64,000 bases of DNA from an uncultured Mailhella sp. (GCF_963931295.1 NZ_OZ007001.1:1240001-1304000), one strand, 5' to 3'. Positions 31,016 through 42,597 are shown, numbered from the stretch's first letter. Notes: generated from the letters alone by a model not told the origin. Program-made: numbers and translations.

Positions 31016-34000
31016 TTATTCTTCAATGACAGGGGTGTTCACGAAGAAGCGGGGCTTGGCCGGCTTCTTGGGTTCTTCCTGTTCAAGATTCACATTGAGG
31101 CCGAGGGACATGAGTTCCTTGACCAGAACGTTGAAGGATTCGGGCAGACCGGCTTCAAGGAAGTTGTCTCCCTTGACGATCTTTTCATACATCTTCACGC
31201 GGCCGGCCACGTCGTCGGACTTGACCGTCAGGAATTCCTGCAGGAGGTACGACGCGCCGTAGCCTTCCAGAGCCCACACTTCCATTTCACCGAGACGCTG
31301 GCCGCCGAACTGGGCCTTACCGCCGAGAGGCTGCTGCGTCACCAGGCTGTAGGGGCCGGTGGAACGGGCGTGAATCTTTTCGTCGACGAGGTGATGCAGT
31401 TTCAGGTAGTACATCACACCCGTGGTCACGCGGTTGGCGAAGGGTTCGCCGGTGCGGCCGTCGTACAGCACGGTCTTGCCGTCGTTGGGCAGACCGGCTC
31501 TTTCCAGCCACGACCAGATCTGCTCTTCCTGCGCGCCGTCGAACACGGGGGTCTTGGTGATGATGCCCTTGCGCAGGCCGAGCACGGCCTTCCTGAGTTC
31601 CTCGTCGCTCATGCTGTCCACCAGTTCGTCGATGCTCATGCCGTCGGCGCGGGCGGCGGGCAGATCGGCGGCGAAGATGTCCTTCACCTCGCGGCGCAGC
31701 TCATCCATGGCCACGCCGTTGTCCACCATTTCGGCGAGCTGACGGCCGAGTTCCTTGGCGGCCCAGCCCAGATGCGTTTCCATGATCTGACCGATGTTCA
31801 TTCGGGAAGGCACGCCCAGGGGGTTCAGCACGACGTCCACGGGACGGCCGTCCTTGAAGAAGGGCATGTCTTCTTCGGGCAGGATCATGGAGACCACACC
31901 CTTGTTGCCGTGACGGCCGGCCATCTTGTCGCCCACGGAAAGCTTACGCTTGATGGCGATGTGGACCTTGACCATCTTGATGACGCCCGGAGGCAGATCG
32001 TCGCCTTCGGTGGCCTTTTCGCGCTTGGAGTCGTAGAGCTTCTTCACCACTTCGAGCTGGCGGTCGTAGGCTTCCAGCATGTGGACGATCTGATCGTTGA
32101 CGTCCTTGTTGCGCAGGATGTCGGCCAGACGCTTGATGGGCAGCTCCAGCATGACGTCCCAGGTGAGTTCGCTGCCGGCCGCGGCCAGCACTTCGCCCTT
32201 GCGCTTGCCGGCGATGTCCACGGCGAGCACCTGACCTTCCATGAGAGGACGCATGCGTTCGCGGGTGCGCTCGGTGAGGGCGCGCACGTGATCGGCTTCC
32301 TTGCGGTCGAGCTTGGCGATTTCGTAGGCTTCGATTTCGCGGGTGCGGTCGTCCTTTTCGCCGGAACGGCGGTTGAACACCTTCACGTCGATGACGGTGC
32401 CTTCGATTCCCGGGGGAACCTTGAGGGAGGTGTTCTTCACGTCGCGGGCCTTGTCGCCGAAGATGGCGCGCAGCAGCTTCTCTTCAGGAGTGAGCTGCGT
32501 TTCGCCCTTGGGCGTGATCTTGCCCACGAGGATGTCGTCGGGCTTCACGGACGCGCCGATGCGGATCACGCCGCTCGCGTCGAGGTTGTGCAGCATGTCG
32601 TCGCCCACGTTGGGAATGTCGCGGGTGATTTCTTCCGGTCCGAGCTTGGTGTCGCGGGCGGCAACCTCGAATTCCTCGATGTGGATGGAGGTATAGATGT
32701 CGTCCTTCACCGCGCGCTCGGAGATGAGCACGGCGTCTTCGTAGTTGTAGCCGCACCAGGGCATGAAGGCCACCACCAGGTTCTTGCCGAGGGCCAGTTC
32801 GCCGTTCTCGATGCCGGGACCGTCGGCGAGCACGTCGTTCTTCTTCACGCGCTGACCGGGGTAGCAGGTGGGCTTCTGGCCGAAGCAGGAGTTCTGGTTC
32901 GACTTGTGGTACTTCAGAAGATCGTAGCTGCGCACGCCGCCGCGGTCTTCAAGATAAAGGTTGTCGTAGGCCACGATGACGCGTTCGGCGTCGGCGTAGC
33001 GAACCACGCCGTCGCCTTCGGCGAGCAGGCAGGCGCCGGAGTCGCGGGCCACGTCGTATTCCATGCCGGTGCCCACGAGAGGACGTTCGGAACGCAGAAG
33101 CGGAACGGCCTGACGCTGCATGTTCGAGCCCATGAGGGCTCGGTTGGCGTCGTCGTGTTCAAGGAAGGGAATGAGCGCGGCGGAAATGGACACCATCTGG
33201 CTCGGCGAAATGTCCTGCAGGGTGACTTCGTCGCGGCTGGCCATGAGCACGTCGCCGCCGGTGGAGCGGACGGTCATGTTCTCTTCGATGAAACGGCCGT
33301 TTTCGTCCACGGGAGCGTTGGCCTGGGCGATGATCTGATCCTTTTCGCAGGAAGCGTCGAGATGCACGATTTCATCGGTGCGGCAGCCGTTGCGGATCAC
33401 GCGGTAGGGCGTTTCAATGAAGCCGTATTCGTTCACCTTGGCGTAGGTGGTCAGAGAAACGATGAGGCCGATGTTCGGGCCTTCAGGCGTTTCAATGGGG
33501 CAGATGCGGCCGTAGTGGGAGGTGTGAACGTCTCGCACTTCAAAGCCCGCGCGCTCACGGGTAAGACCGCCGGGGCCCAGAGCGGAAAGACGACGCTTGT
33601 GCGTGACTTCCGAGAGGGAGTTGGTCTGATCCATGAACTGCGACAGCTGGGAGGTGCCGAAGAATTCCTTGAGCACGGCCGCCACGGGCTTGGGATTGAT
33701 GAGATCGTGAGGCATGAGCGAGGCCACTTCCTGAATGCTCATGCGTTCCTTGATGGCGCGCTCCATGCGCACGAGGCCGATGCGGTACTGGTTTTCCACC
33801 AGTTCGCCCACCAGACGCACGCGGCGGTTGCCCAGATGGTCGATGTCGTCGGGCGCGCCGTTGGTGTCCTTCATGGTCACGAGCACCTTGATGGCCGTGA
33901 TGATGTCCTCGTCGGTGAGGGTGAGCACGTCCTTGTCGGTGGTGAGACCGAGGCGCAGATTGAGCTTGTAGCGGCCCACGGCGGACAGATCGTAGTAGTC

Positions 34001-35188
34001 GGGATTGCGGAACAGATTGTCGAAGTAGCTGGCCGCAATTTCGGGCGTGGGCGGAGAGCTCGGACGCAGACGACGGTAGATTTCCTCCTGCGCCTTCTCG
34101 GTGCTCGTGGTCTTGTCGAGCATGAGGGTGTCGCGGATGGAGGAGGAGGTGTCGGCGCCCTTGGTGTGCAGAATGCTGAGCGTGGTTACGCCCGCTTCCT
34201 GAAGCTGATCGAGCAGGGAAGGCGTCACTTCGTCGGCGGCTTCGGCCATGATTTCGCCGGTGGCGGCGTTGACCACGTCTTCGCCGAGGAACAGGCCCTG
34301 GAGCGAATCGGGAGCCACTTCGATGAATTCGATGCCGGCTCCGGCAATCTTTCTCCAGTCGCGCTTGTTCAGCTTCTTGCCGGCCTTGACCACCACGTTG
34401 CCTTCGGCGTCGAGGATGTCGTTGTAGGCGAGACGATCCTTGTCGTTGGCGTACAGATCGGCGTCGGCGCGCATGAACAGACGGGAGCCGTCCAGACGAT
34501 ACTCTTCCTTCTTGTAGAAGGTGTCGAGAATCTGATTCTTGGACATGCCCATGGCCTTGAACAGGATGGTGGCGGGCATCTTGCGGCGACGGTCGATGCG
34601 CACGTAGAGGATGTCCTTGTGGTCGAAGTCGAAGTCGAGCCACGAACCGCGCATGGGAATCACGCGGCAGGAATAGAGCACTTTGCGGGAAGTGTGCGTC
34701 TTGCCGCCGTCGTGCTCGAAGATGATGCCGGGAGAACGCTGCAGCTGATTGACGATGACGCGTTCCGTGCCGTTGACGATGAAGGTGCCCTTTTCGGTCA
34801 TCAGCGGAAGCGTGCCGAAATAGATGTCCTGCTCCTTGCCGTCGCGGTAGGTGCGGGCGCCTGTGGCTTCATCGACGTCGTAGATATCGAGACGTACCTT
34901 GATGCGCACGGGAGCTTCGTAGGTCAGACCCTTGGAGATGCACTCGGCCTGGTCGTACTTTGGCTCGCTTATCTCATAGCCCAGATATTCCAGGCTGGCG
35001 GTGCGATTAAAATCTTCGATGGGGAACACCGACCGGAAGACTCCTTCGAGTCCGACATGGGGATCGCGTTCCGATTCCTTGCGGCCTTCCTGAAGGAAGG
35101 CGCTGTAAGAGTCCACCTGAAGATTCAAAAGGTGCGGAATGGGAATGGACACTTTGATTTTGCCGAATTGCTTCGTAAGCTGACCCAT
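31016..35188 (-). CDS. rpoB: RNA polymerase beta subunit
   Basis: A 1390-residue protein of normal size. It begins [16 protein letters not shown] and includes the rifampicin region ([32 protein letters not shown], seen as [11 protein letters not shown] and [12 protein letters not shown]). The [13 protein letters not shown] segment, [13 protein letters not shown] and [19 protein letters not shown] follow. The rifampicin pocket residues look wild type by eye. GAGG lies 7 nt before the ATG. A strong hairpin with a T run stands in its leader, and its own promoter lies about 280 nt upstream. Confidence 0.99.
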   Translation of the reverse strand: MGQLTKQFGKIKVSIPIPHLLNLQVDSYSAFLQEGRKESERDPHVGLEGVFRSVFPIEDFNRTASLEYLGYEISEPKYDQAECISKGLTYEAPVRIKVRLDIYDVDEATGARTYRDGKEQDIYFGTLPLMTEKGTFIVNGTERVIVNQLQRSPGIIFEHDGGKTHTSRKVLYSCRVIPMRGSWLDFDFDHKDILYVRIDRRRKMPATILFKAMGMSKNQILDTFYKKEEYRLDGSRLFMRADADLYANDKDRLAYNDILDAEGNVVVKAGKKLNKRDWRKIAGAGIEFIEVAPDSLQGLFLGEDVVNAATGEIMAEAADEVTPSLLDQLQEAGVTTLSILHTKGADTSSSIRDTLMLDKTTSTEKAQEEIYRRLRPSSPPTPEIAASYFDNLFRNPDYYDLSAVGRYKLNLRLGLTTDKDVLTLTDEDIITAIKVLVTMKDTNGAPDDIDHLGNRRVRLVGELVENQYRIGLVRMERAIKERMSIQEVASLMPHDLINPKPVAAVLKEFFGTSQLSQFMDQTNSLSEVTHKRRLSALGPGGLTRERAGFEVRDVHTSHYGRICPIETPEGPNIGLIVSLTTYAKVNEYGFIETPYRVIRNGCRTDEIVHLDASCEKDQIIAQANAPVDENGRFIEENMTVRSTGGDVLMASRDEVTLQDISPSQMVSISAALIPFLEHDDANRALMGSNMQRQAVPLLRSERPLVGTGMEYDVARDSGACLLAEGDGVVRYADAERVIVAYDNLYLEDRGGVRSYDLLKYHKSNQNSCFGQKPTCYPGQRVKKNDVLADGPGIENGELALGKNLVVAFMPWCGYNYEDAVLISERAVKDDIYTSIHIEEFEVAARDTKLGPEEITRDIPNVGDDMLHNLDASGVIRIGASVKPDDILVGKITPKGETQLTPEEKLLRAIFGDKARDVKNTSLKVPPGIEGTVIDVKVFNRRSGEKDDRTREIEAYEIAKLDRKEADHVRALTERTRERMRPLMEGQVLAVDIAGKRKGEVLAAAGSELTWDVMLELPIKRLADILRNKDVNDQIVHMLEAYDRQLEVVKKLYDSKREKATEGDDLPPGVIKMVKVHIAIKRKLSVGDKMAGRHGNKGVVSMILPEEDMPFFKDGRPVDVVLNPLGVPSRMNIGQIMETHLGWAAKELGRQLAEMVDNGVAMDELRREVKDIFAADLPAARADGMSIDELVDSMSDEELRKAVLGLRKGIITKTPVFDGAQEEQIWSWLERAGLPNDGKTVLYDGRTGEPFANRVTTGVMYYLKLHHLVDEKIHARSTGPYSLVTQQPLGGKAQFGGQRLGEMEVWALEGYGASYLLQEFLTVKSDDVAGRVKMYEKIVKGDNFLEAGLPESFNVLVKELMSLGLNVNLEQEEPKKPAKPRFFVNTPVIEE

Positions 35189-35275
35189 TACTTTACCTCA
35201 AGAATGGCAGTTGTCCGGCCCTGCGCCGGAAAATTGACGTACGGAAGAAAGCCTTGACACAGAAAGGCAGACGCG

Positions 35276-35327
35276 AAAAAACAGGCAACAAAGCCCCCCT
35301 TTCCATGCCTTGGAAGGGGCGTTGCCT
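35276..35327 (-). terminator. Attenuator-like hairpin in the rpoB leader
   Basis: On the minus strand AGGCAAC and GTTGCCT, with inner GCCCCTTCC/GGAAAGGGGGGC pairing, form a long stem directly followed by TTTTTT. It lies between the rpoB promoter and its start (about 90 nt upstream), so it must be read through or regulated. Confidence 0.7.
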
Positions 35328-35470
35328 GCGGTTTATGGCATCTGGTTATATGGAGCGTTCAATGTGTGATGCCTGCATATCCGTCCGTAGAGATTATCCT
35401 AATGAGTCAGTCAGACTAACCCCTTATCAGGCAAATAGCAAGTGTTTTCATGACACCTTTTCCATATTTC

Positions 35471-35499
35471 AGGATAGCTCATTTTTTTCTAAAAAACAA
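35471..35499 (-). promoter_or_regulatory. Candidate rpoBC promoter
   Basis: On the minus strand TTGTTT, 17 bp of A-rich spacer, TATCCT. It lies in an AT-rich patch, about 280 nt before rpoB. Confidence 0.55.
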
Positions 35500-36917
35500 T
35501 TGCCGTTTCTGTTGACAAGTGAAATTTTTCTGCTTTTTCTCCATTTTTCCGAAAAAAATCAATGCAGCAGAAAAAGTTCGCTCTTCAATTTCCTTTGTCG
35601 AAACAACGACGGCCGCACGGCATTTGCCGCCGGGCCGGCGTTCATGCCGCATATGTTCTCATCCGTCCGCCGAAAATGAGGGAAAACGCCACAACTTCGC
35701 CGGACGGATTCGTTTCTCAACCTATTTTCGGAGAAAATACCACGAGGCTTGCGCCCAGGCCCGCATTTCTGCGCCGCGCCCGCCCCTTTTCACGGCACTC
35801 TGCTCCGGTTCTAAACATGCTCAATAAACGGATGCGGCATTGTTCAGAAGCATTGCCGCGTCCACGTTCGGCAGACAGACGAACGCCTGCCGACGGCGAC
35901 GCATGGATCTCAAACGCACAACGAACACGACGCCGCATTGAGGGCAGAACCATCATCCCCAGACTTTCTTCCCCGGTTGCCGCCCCCGGTCTGTCCCCGG
36001 CTCTCTTCCCAGCCTTTTCCTGATCGCCGTGCTCCCGGCAATGAAGCCCGCGACAAAGCAAAGGCTCTCCCCTTTCCCCGGTTGAACATTCGACAATGAC
36101 GAGCCCCCATATCCGGCAGCGGCCTGCCTGCAAGGCATGACGCACTTGCGGGGCAAAGCGCTTCCGCCGACCACGGCTCTGCCCCTGCTCTCCCCTCCGT
36201 ACTCTGCTGCGCACGCCCTTCATCGCCGACTTTCAGCGCAGCCTCAGTCCGTCGAGCTCCCCGCACCTGCCGACCTCAACCTTTCCTTCCCGACCTACGG
36301 ATCCGGAGCGCAGAAGCGACGCTCTTCGGCGGCGGCTCTCCCCCAAAAACGTTTCGACACAGCCCGAAATCACCGAAGACCGAGGACGTCAGGAACCGGG
36401 CGAGACCTCGGGAGCCCTCCCGACCTCCGGCTCCGTTCGGCGGGCACATTCCCGCCGAGCCCGCACAAACGAGCCTGCCTGCGCAGACTCTGCCCGGCGC
36501 AGGAACAGGCGTCGCGGACGCCACGGCAGAGTCTCCGCCACCAGACTCAACGCAACGCAGAGGGCATCCCCCCGCTGCACGGGGACGGACGCCACGTTTT
36601 TCCCTGCTTCTTCATCATGCCCCGGGCATCCCGGCGCCGAAACTCCCCCGCCCCAAAAACAATCTTCGCGCTCCCGGCCTCGCGCCGCGGCAAGCCGATC
36701 GGCACGCGCCCTTTCGCTCCCTGGGCACTTCGACGAGACGCCGGGGAGCGCAGCACGCGGCCCCGCTGTTACTCCCGCCGTCACTGTTCCGCCCTTTCGT
36801 TCCGGCGTCGTTCCAGAATCCACGGCCGGTCGAAACGGCTCAGCCCCGGCTATGCCGGAAGGCCGTCGGGACGACGCTGCCCCGCCGACAGAGAGAGCGC
36901 GCCCCTCTTCGGACAAC
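35500..36917. other. Long gap between rplL and rpoB
   Basis: About 1.4 kb without a gene I can support. The part near 35500-35580 is AT-rich; the rest is GC-rich with overlapping meaningless frames rich in Arg, Pro and Ser. rplL and rpoB are usually separated by a few hundred bases at most. No RNA or mobile-element remnant is recognised. Confidence 0.5.
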
Positions 36918-36946
36918 AAAAAAGCCCCCTCGGGCTGAGGGGGCTT
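36918..36946 (-). terminator. Terminator after rplL
   Basis: On the minus strand AAGCCCCCTC and GAGGGGGCTT form a perfect 10-bp stem with a 5-nt loop, followed by TTTTG. It separates rplJL from rpoBC transcription. Confidence 0.9.
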
Positions 36947-36972
36947 CAAATTCACATCTCTGTGAAAGGAAC

Positions 36973-37353
<381 letters not shown>

Positions 37354-37422
37354 GGTAATGACTCCTTAAAAAAATTCTTTGACTTTGATGGTTTGGGGCG
37401 AAATGGCAGCCAAAGGCGCGAA

Positions 37423-37944
37423 TTACGCGGCCTTCTTCTCTTCGATAGCCTTGAGGGCGTACAGAAGAGGACGAACCATATTGGCCATGAGAGACACAAA
37501 ATTGGTGGGCACGGCGTTCATGGTCGCCAGGGCCTGAGCAAGCAGCTGTTCCTTGGAAGGCAGCTTGGCGAGATCGGCCACCTGAGCGGGGGTCAGAGCC
37601 TTGCCGTCGAGGCTGGCCTGACGGATCTCGAGCTTGTTGTTGGTCTTGGCGAAGTCCGTGAGAGCCTTGGCCACACCGACCGGATCATTGAATCCAAGGG
37701 CAATGGCACAGTTATCCTTCAGCGAAGAAGAGATGGAGCTGTGTTCGGTGTCTGCTAAAGCGATGCGGGCAAGAGTGTTCTTGACGACGTGATATTCGCC
37801 GCCAGCGGCGCGCAGCGCCACACGGAGCCCGGTCAGCTCTTCCACCGACATACCCTTGAAGTCGGTCACAACCGCAAACGAAGCACGAGAGGCAATTTCT
37901 TTGACCTGCTCGATGATTACGGCTTTTTCAGACCTGTTCTTCAC
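37423..37944 (-). CDS. rplJ: 50S ribosomal protein L10
   Basis: A 173-residue protein with the L10 core [19 protein letters not shown] and [13 protein letters not shown], and the C-terminal helix ([12 protein letters not shown]) that holds L7/L12 dimers. A GAGGAG site precedes the start. An L10 leader RNA lies upstream, so the rplJL pair should be repressed by free L10-L7/L12. Confidence 0.98.
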   Translation of the reverse strand: MKNRSEKAVIIEQVKEIASRASFAVVTDFKGMSVEELTGLRVALRAAGGEYHVVKNTLARIALADTEHSSISSSLKDNCAIALGFNDPVGVAKALTDFAKTNNKLEIRQASLDGKALTPAQVADLAKLPSKEQLLAQALATMNAVPTNFVSLMANMVRPLLYALKAIEEKKAA

Positions 37945-37989
37945 GTGATGCTCCTCACGATTGGGTGTTTTGTCTTGTGGAATGCCGAG

Positions 37990-38048
37990 CCAAAGAATCT
38001 GTCTGAGCAGGATATTAAGGCTTGCGCCTCCTGCCGTCTTCGACCCGA
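37990..38048 (-). ncRNA. L10 leader (ribosomal protein autoregulatory RNA)
   Basis: On the minus strand the segment GACGGCAGGAGGCGCAAGCC, then TTAATATCCTGC, matches the L10 leader consensus: an inner stem GGC-GCAA-GCC with TTAA after it, enclosed by CAGGA/TCCTG. It lies 45-105 nt upstream of rplJ, the expected place. L10 binding there represses rplJL in many bacteria. Confidence 0.78.
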
Positions 38049-38110
38049 AATTCCTTCCCTAGCCTAAATATTTGAAAGGCGGAAGGCATCCCTTGCGGGA
38101 TGCCTCTCAC

Positions 38111-38818
38111 TTAGCCTTCGATGAACTTCTTGCACTGGGCCATGTCGACCTTGAAGCCGGGGCCCATGGTGGTGGAAACGGTCATGGAAAGCATGTACTG
38201 GCCCTTGGCGGCGGAAGGCTTCAGACGCACAACCGCGTCGAGCAGAGCCTTGAGGTTGCCGAGGATCTTTTCAGGTCCGAAGGAAACCTTGCCGAGGGGG
38301 GCGTGCAGCACGCCGGCCTTGTCAACCTTGAAGTCCACGCGACCGGCCTTCAGTTCCTGAACGGCCTTGGCAACGTCGAAGGTGACGGTGCCGGTCTTGG
38401 CGTTGGGCATCAGGCCGCGGGGGCCGAGCACACGACCGACCTGACCCACGAGAGCCATGACGTCGGGAGCGGCGACGGCGGCGTCGAATTCCAGCCAGCC
38501 GCCCTTGATCTGGGCGACGAGGTCTTCAGCGCCGACCACGTCGGCACCGGCGGCGCGGGCTTCAGCCTGCTTGTCGCCCTTGCAGAACACGGCCACGCGA
38601 ACGGTCTTGCCGAGGCCGTGGGGAAGGGAAACAGCACCGCGGACCATCTGGTCGGAGTACTTGGGGTCGACGCCCAGACGAAGGGCCACGTCAACCGTTT
38701 CATCAAATTTGGCGAAGGAAGCGCCAAGGGACTTGGCAACCGCGTCCTCCACGGAAAAACGCTGGGTCAGATCAACGCCTTCCAGCGAATTGCGATATTT
38801 TTTTCCATGCGTAGGCAT
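38111..38818 (-). CDS. rplA: 50S ribosomal protein L1
   Basis: A 235-residue protein. It has [16 protein letters not shown] at the start, the L1 motif [43 protein letters not shown] in the middle and [10 protein letters not shown] at the end. The start at 38818 is preceded by AAAGGA at a suitable distance; a longer frame to 38926 lacks a site. L1 forms the ribosomal stalk at the E site and regulates rplKA in many bacteria. A small hairpin (38089-38108) follows its stop. Confidence 0.98.
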   Translation of the reverse strand: MPTHGKKYRNSLEGVDLTQRFSVEDAVAKSLGASFAKFDETVDVALRLGVDPKYSDQMVRGAVSLPHGLGKTVRVAVFCKGDKQAEARAAGADVVGAEDLVAQIKGGWLEFDAAVAAPDVMALVGQVGRVLGPRGLMPNAKTGTVTFDVAKAVQELKAGRVDFKVDKAGVLHAPLGKVSFGPEKILGNLKALLDAVVRLKPSAAKGQYMLSMTVSTTMGPGFKVDMAQCKKFIEG

Positions 38819-38964
38819 GATGGTATTCCTTTCTTTGCGCTTGTCGTCTCGAATCTCCTGCCGACCAAAGCCGGCAGTACGGCCGAATCCAACGAAATAG
38901 GCGCGGCGCGATGAACGCGCCCACATATCACACGTACGGACGCCGTCTTGCCGCCTGAACGTTA

Positions 38965-39387
38965 TTACTTAACGTCCAGTCCCATGCTGCGCGCGGTGCC
39001 CATGATATTGCGCACGGCGCCTTCGAGATCCTTGCAGTTCAGGTCGGGCATCTTCAGCTTGGCGATTTCCTCAACCTGAGCCATGGTGACGGAACCAACC
39101 TTGGTACGGTTGGGCTCGCCGGATCCCTTTTCAACCTTGGCGGCCTTCATCAGCAGAACGGGAGCCGGAGGCGTCTTGGTAATGAAGGTGAAGGAGCGGT
39201 CGGCATACACCGTGATGATCACGGGGATGATCATGCCCTTCTGATCCTGAGTACGAGCATTGAATTCCTTGCAGAACCCCATGATGTTCACGCCGTGCTG
39301 GCCCAGAGCGGGACCAACGGGCGGAGAGGGGTTGGCAGCACCAGCAGGAATCTGCAGTTTGATCTTGGCAACTTCTTTCTTGGCCAT
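38965..39387 (-). CDS. rplK: 50S ribosomal protein L11
   Basis: A 140-residue protein with the L11 start [29 protein letters not shown], here seen as [17 protein letters not shown], and the C-terminal rRNA-binding part ending [14 protein letters not shown]. Length matches the family. It sits between nusG and rplA in the usual order and forms part of the GTPase-associated center. Confidence 0.99.
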   Translation of the reverse strand: MAKKEVAKIKLQIPAGAANPSPPVGPALGQHGVNIMGFCKEFNARTQDQKGMIIPVIITVYADRSFTFITKTPPAPVLLMKAAKVEKGSGEPNRTKVGSVTMAQVEEIAKLKMPDLNCKDLEGAVRNIMGTARSMGLDVK

Positions 39388-39475
39388 TGTCGTTAATCCT
39401 TATTTTGCGGTCTCAGGCACAGGCCTGACTGCTGTCGATGAAACAATCCAGAGCAGAAATATCTCGGTGCAGGGC

Positions 39476-40069
39476 TCAGCCCTTGGTCACCTGGATGAAA
39501 TCGAGTTCCACCGGCGTCTGGCGGCCGAAAATGGACACGGACACTTTGAGCTTGCCCTTGTCGTAATTGACCTCTTCCACCACGCCGTTGAAACCGCCGA
39601 AGGGGCCATCAATGACCCGGACCTCGTCGCCGCGGTCGAAATTGAACTTGGGACGGGGCTGTTCCTGACGGGTTTCCATCAACGAAAGAATGCGTTCCGC
39701 TTCACCAGGACCCATAGGTGCAGGACGATTTTTCCCTCCCACAAAGCCGGTGACTTTGGGGATATTCTGAACCAGATGCCAGGAAAGGTCGGTCATCGTC
39801 ATGCGGACCATGACGTATCCGGGATAGAATTTTCTGGTGGTAGTGCGCTTCTGACCGCCCTTGCCGAGTTCGATGACTCGTTCGGTGGGCACGACCACAT
39901 CGTGGATGCAGCCGTTGTCCTGGCCGGTGCGCATCAGTTCCCGGATCATCTGCTCGACTCTCTGTTCAAAACCGGAGTAAGTGTGCAGGATGTACCAGTG
40001 ACCGGCATCCTGAGCGGCGGCAGATTCAGAATGGACAGGGATTTCGGTGATGCTTTCTTGCTCAGCCAT
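39476..40069 (-). CDS. nusG: Transcription elongation/antitermination factor NusG
   Basis: A 197-residue protein with the NGN domain (HWYILHTYSGFEQRVEQMI, FYPGYVMVRMTM) and a C-terminal KOW domain (GDEVRVIDGPFGGFNGVVEEV). The N-terminus carries about 20 extra acidic residues. NusG binds RNA polymerase and connects it to Rho or the ribosome. It lies between secE and rplK. Confidence 0.98.
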   Translation of the reverse strand: MAEQESITEIPVHSESAAAQDAGHWYILHTYSGFEQRVEQMIRELMRTGQDNGCIHDVVVPTERVIELGKGGQKRTTTRKFYPGYVMVRMTMTDLSWHLVQNIPKVTGFVGGKNRPAPMGPGEAERILSLMETRQEQPRPKFNFDRGDEVRVIDGPFGGFNGVVEEVNYDKGKLKVSVSIFGRQTPVELDFIQVTKG

Positions 40070-40119
40070 TGTATTTTACCCTTGCGGATGTGGAGAAAAG
40101 TGTGAACGGAATCATCCTC

Positions 40120-40419
40120 TTAGGCAAGGATCAGACGAACCACACTGGAAAGGATGAGATCCACCACTCCGAGAAGGATGGCCATGACGGCAACAAAGCC
40201 GAGCACCACCATGCTGGTGGTACGGGTTTCTTTCCAGTTGGGCCAGCTGACCTTGCGCAGCTCAACGCGAGACAGGAGAAGATAATCCCTGAATGCAGCA
40301 AAGCGCGCCATCAGTCCGCGATCTTCGCCAGCGGACTGGCCAGACTTGCTGGAGGCAGTGGCGGGAGCCGCTTTTGCCTGGGAATTCGCTTCCGCGGCGT
40401 CACTCTGTTTTTTGCTCAT
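40120..40419 (-). CDS. secE: Protein translocase subunit SecE
   Basis: A 99-residue single-span membrane protein. After a polar N-terminal stretch it has the SecE motif YLLLSRVELRKVSWPNWKE and one membrane helix (residues about 72-94). It is part of the SecYEG channel. It stands between tRNA-Trp and nusG, the usual secE-nusG pair. Confidence 0.97.
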   Translation of the reverse strand: MSKKQSDAAEANSQAKAAPATASSKSGQSAGEDRGLMARFAAFRDYLLLSRVELRKVSWPNWKETRTTSMVVLGFVAVMAILLGVVDLILSSVVRLILA

Positions 40420-40450
40420 GTTAGCCTCAAAACTGAAAAGACAAAAGAAA

Positions 40451-40526
40451 TGGCAGGCCAGGAGGGATTCGAACCCCCAACATGCGGTTTTGGAGACCGC
40501 CGCTCTGCCGTTGGAGCTACTGGCCT
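40451..40526 (-). tRNA. tRNA-Trp (anticodon CCA)
   Basis: A 76-nt cloverleaf with encoded CCA. The acceptor arms are AGGCCAG and CTGGCCT, the anticodon loop is GCGGT-CTCCAAA-ACCGC, and the T-loop is GTTCGAATC. It lies between rpmG and secE, as in many bacteria. Confidence 0.97.
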
Positions 40527-40539
40527 GCGCTATGAAGCA

Positions 40540-40689
40540 CTACTTCGCTTCGCGATGAGTCGTATGTTTCTTGTCCCAGGGGCAGTACTTCATGACTTCA
40601 AGACGACCGGTAGTGTTCTTCTTGTTCTTAACCGTGGCGTAGTTGCGGCGCTTGCATTCCGTGCAAGCGAGCAGGATGTTCACGCGCAT
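40540..40689 (-). CDS. rpmG: 50S ribosomal protein L33
   Basis: A 49-residue basic protein beginning [19 protein letters not shown] and ending [10 protein letters not shown]. The first Cys pair (CTEC) is present, but the second reads CPWD, so only three of the four zinc-ligand Cys of the C+ type remain. It lies between tRNA-Trp and tuf. It binds 23S rRNA near the E site. Confidence 0.96.
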   Translation of the reverse strand: MRVNILLACTECKRRNYATVKNKKNTTGRLEVMKYCPWDKKHTTHREAK

Positions 40690-40693
40690 GGTA

Positions 40694-41887
40694 TTACTCC
40701 AGGATTTCAGTCACCACGCCGGAACCGACGGTGTGGCCGCCTTCGCGGATAGCGAAGCGTTCACCGGGAGCCATGGCGATGGGATGGATGAGTTCAACGT
40801 TGAAGGTGGCGTTGTCGCCGGGCATGACCATTTCCACGCCTTCAGCCAGCTTGATGACGCCGGTGATGTCGGTGGTGCGGAAATAGAACTGAGGACGGTA
40901 GCCGGAGAAGAAGGGAGTGTGGCGGCCGCCTTCGTCCTTGCTCAGAACGTACACTTCAGACTTGAACTTGGTGTGAGGGGTGATGGACTTGGGAGCGGCG
41001 AGAACCTGGCCGCGTTCCACATCTTCACGCTTGATGCCGCGGAGCAGAGCACCGATGTTGTCACCGGCCTGGCCCTGATCGAGCAGCTTGCGGAACATTT
41101 CAACGCCGGTCACAGTGGTGGTCTGGGTGGGACGGATGCCCACGATTTCCACGGTGTCGCCGACCTTCACGATGCCGCGTTCCACACGACCGGTCACCAC
41201 GGTGCCGCGGCCGGAGATGGAGAACACGTCTTCGATAGGCATAAGGAAGGGCTTATCGGTTTCGCGAACGGGATCGGGAATGTAGGTATCGCAGGCGTCG
41301 AGCAGATCGAGAATGCACTTGGCTTCAGGAGCCTGCCAGTCGTCGCAGTTCAGAGCGTTCAGAGCGGAGCCGCGGATAACCGGCACGTCGTCGCCCGGGA
41401 AGCCGTTGGCGCTCAGAAGTTCGCGCATTTCCATTTCGACGAGGTCCAGCAGTTCGGGATCGTCGACCTGGTCGCACTTGTTCATGAACACGATGATGTA
41501 GGGCACGCCGACCTGACGGGCGAGCAGAATGTGCTCACGGGTCTGGGGCATGGGACCGTCGGTGGCGGCGACCACGATGATGGCGCCGTCCATCTGAGCG
41601 GCACCGGTGATCATGTTCTTGATGTAGTCGGCGTGGCCGGGGCAGTCAACGTGAGCGTAGTGACGCTTGTCGGTCTCGTACTCAACGTGAGCGGTAGAAA
41701 TGGTGATGCCGCGTTCCTTTTCTTCGGGGGCCTTGTCGATGTCATCGTAAGCGATGAACTTGCCCTGGCCCTTGAGGCCGGCGATCTTGGTGATGGCGGC
41801 AGTCAGAGTGGTCTTGCCATGGTCGATGTGACCGATGGTGCCAATGTTGACATGCGGCTTAGAGCGATCAAATTTTTCCTTGCCCAT
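40694..41887 (-). CDS. tuf: Elongation factor Tu
   Basis: A 397-residue GTPase of normal length. It has the P-loop [10 protein letters not shown], switch region [30 protein letters not shown] and the C-terminal barrel domains ending [18 protein letters not shown]-bound EF-Tu delivers aminoacyl-tRNA to the ribosome. It is preceded by three tRNA genes in the same direction, as in the tRNA-tufB layout of enterobacteria. Confidence 0.99.
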   Translation of the reverse strand: MGKEKFDRSKPHVNIGTIGHIDHGKTTLTAAITKIAGLKGQGKFIAYDDIDKAPEEKERGITISTAHVEYETDKRHYAHVDCPGHADYIKNMITGAAQMDGAIIVVAATDGPMPQTREHILLARQVGVPYIIVFMNKCDQVDDPELLDLVEMEMRELLSANGFPGDDVPVIRGSALNALNCDDWQAPEAKCILDLLDACDTYIPDPVRETDKPFLMPIEDVFSISGRGTVVTGRVERGIVKVGDTVEIVGIRPTQTTTVTGVEMFRKLLDQGQAGDNIGALLRGIKREDVERGQVLAAPKSITPHTKFKSEVYVLSKDEGGRHTPFFSGYRPQFYFRTTDITGVIKLAEGVEMVMPGDNATFNVELIHPIAMAPGERFAIREGGHTVGSGVVTEILE

Positions 41888-42038
41888 GATGGTCTCCCTA
41901 AATGGTTACTTGCAGTTGTGGTGCCCTGTTTGAGCAGCGGACGCCGTCCTGCCCTCTTAAAATCAGAGAGCAGCCCTAAAACACGGACTCATGACGCGCC
42001 AGAGAAAAAGGGGGAGCAACAAGAAACAAAGTGGCAGG

Positions 42039-42114
42039 TGGAGCGGGAAACGAGATTCGAACTCGCAACCCTCAGCTTGGAAGGCTGATGCTCTAGCCGT
42101 TGAGCTATTCCCGC
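42039..42114 (-). tRNA. tRNA-Gly (anticodon TCC)
   Basis: A 76-nt cloverleaf with encoded CCA. The acceptor arms are GCGGGAA and TTCCCGC, and the anticodon loop TCAGC-CTTCCAA-GCTGA gives TCC. The T-loop is GTTCGAATC. Confidence 0.97.
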
Positions 42115-42174
42115 CTGTGTGCCGTAGTCCCCTGACAGCGCGCACTGCCTCCTACAGCTATACCAGCGTAAAGC

Positions 42175-42260
42175 TGGTGGTGGGGGGTGGATTCGAACCA
42201 CCGAAGTCTTACGACGACAGATTTACAGTCTGTTCCCTTTGGCCACTCGGGAACCCCACC
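42175..42260 (-). tRNA. tRNA-Tyr (anticodon GTA)
   Basis: An 86-nt class II tRNA with a long variable arm and encoded CCA. The acceptor arms are GGTGGGG and CCCCACC, and the anticodon stem-loop CAGA-CTGTAAA-TCTG gives GTA. Confidence 0.97.
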
Positions 42261-42384
42261 ACGCTATACAAAAACGCTTTCGCGTTCTTGCCGCAACCGG
42301 AAGAAGGAGCGTGACCTTCACCGGCCACCCGAATCGGACGATCCGGGAAATATGGAGTTCATCCTCTTTCGTCACTCCAAAATA

Positions 42385-42460
42385 TGGAGCTGGCGATGGG
42401 AATCGAACCCGCAACCTGCTGATTACAAATCAGCTGCTCTGCCAGTTGAGCTACGCCAGC
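42385..42460 (-). tRNA. tRNA-Thr (anticodon TGT)
   Basis: A 76-nt cloverleaf with encoded CCA. The acceptor arms are GCTGGCG and CGCCAGC, and the anticodon loop CTGAT-TTGTAAT-CAG gives TGT. It is the first gene of the tRNA-tuf unit. Confidence 0.97.
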
Positions 42461-42568
42461 AGCAGGTATGGGAACTTACCCCGAAACATTCTCCTTGGCA
42501 AGAAGAATTTTCTTCTTTCGGTCGTTCCCCGCAAACAGCAAAAGACTTGTACCCAAGAGCCGAAGCTT

Positions 42569-42597
42569 TGTAAAGTCTTTTCTCACGCCTTTTTCAA
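42569..42597 (-). promoter_or_regulatory. Candidate promoter of the tRNA-tuf unit
   Basis: On the minus strand TTGAAA, 17 bp, TTTACA lies about 110 bp upstream of tRNA-Thr in an AT-rich patch. Confidence 0.5.

Noticed and set aside
30968..35257. A 1429-codon plus-strand reading frame opposite rpoB
   Set aside because: Same reason: a shadow of rpoB with no ribosome site or domain.
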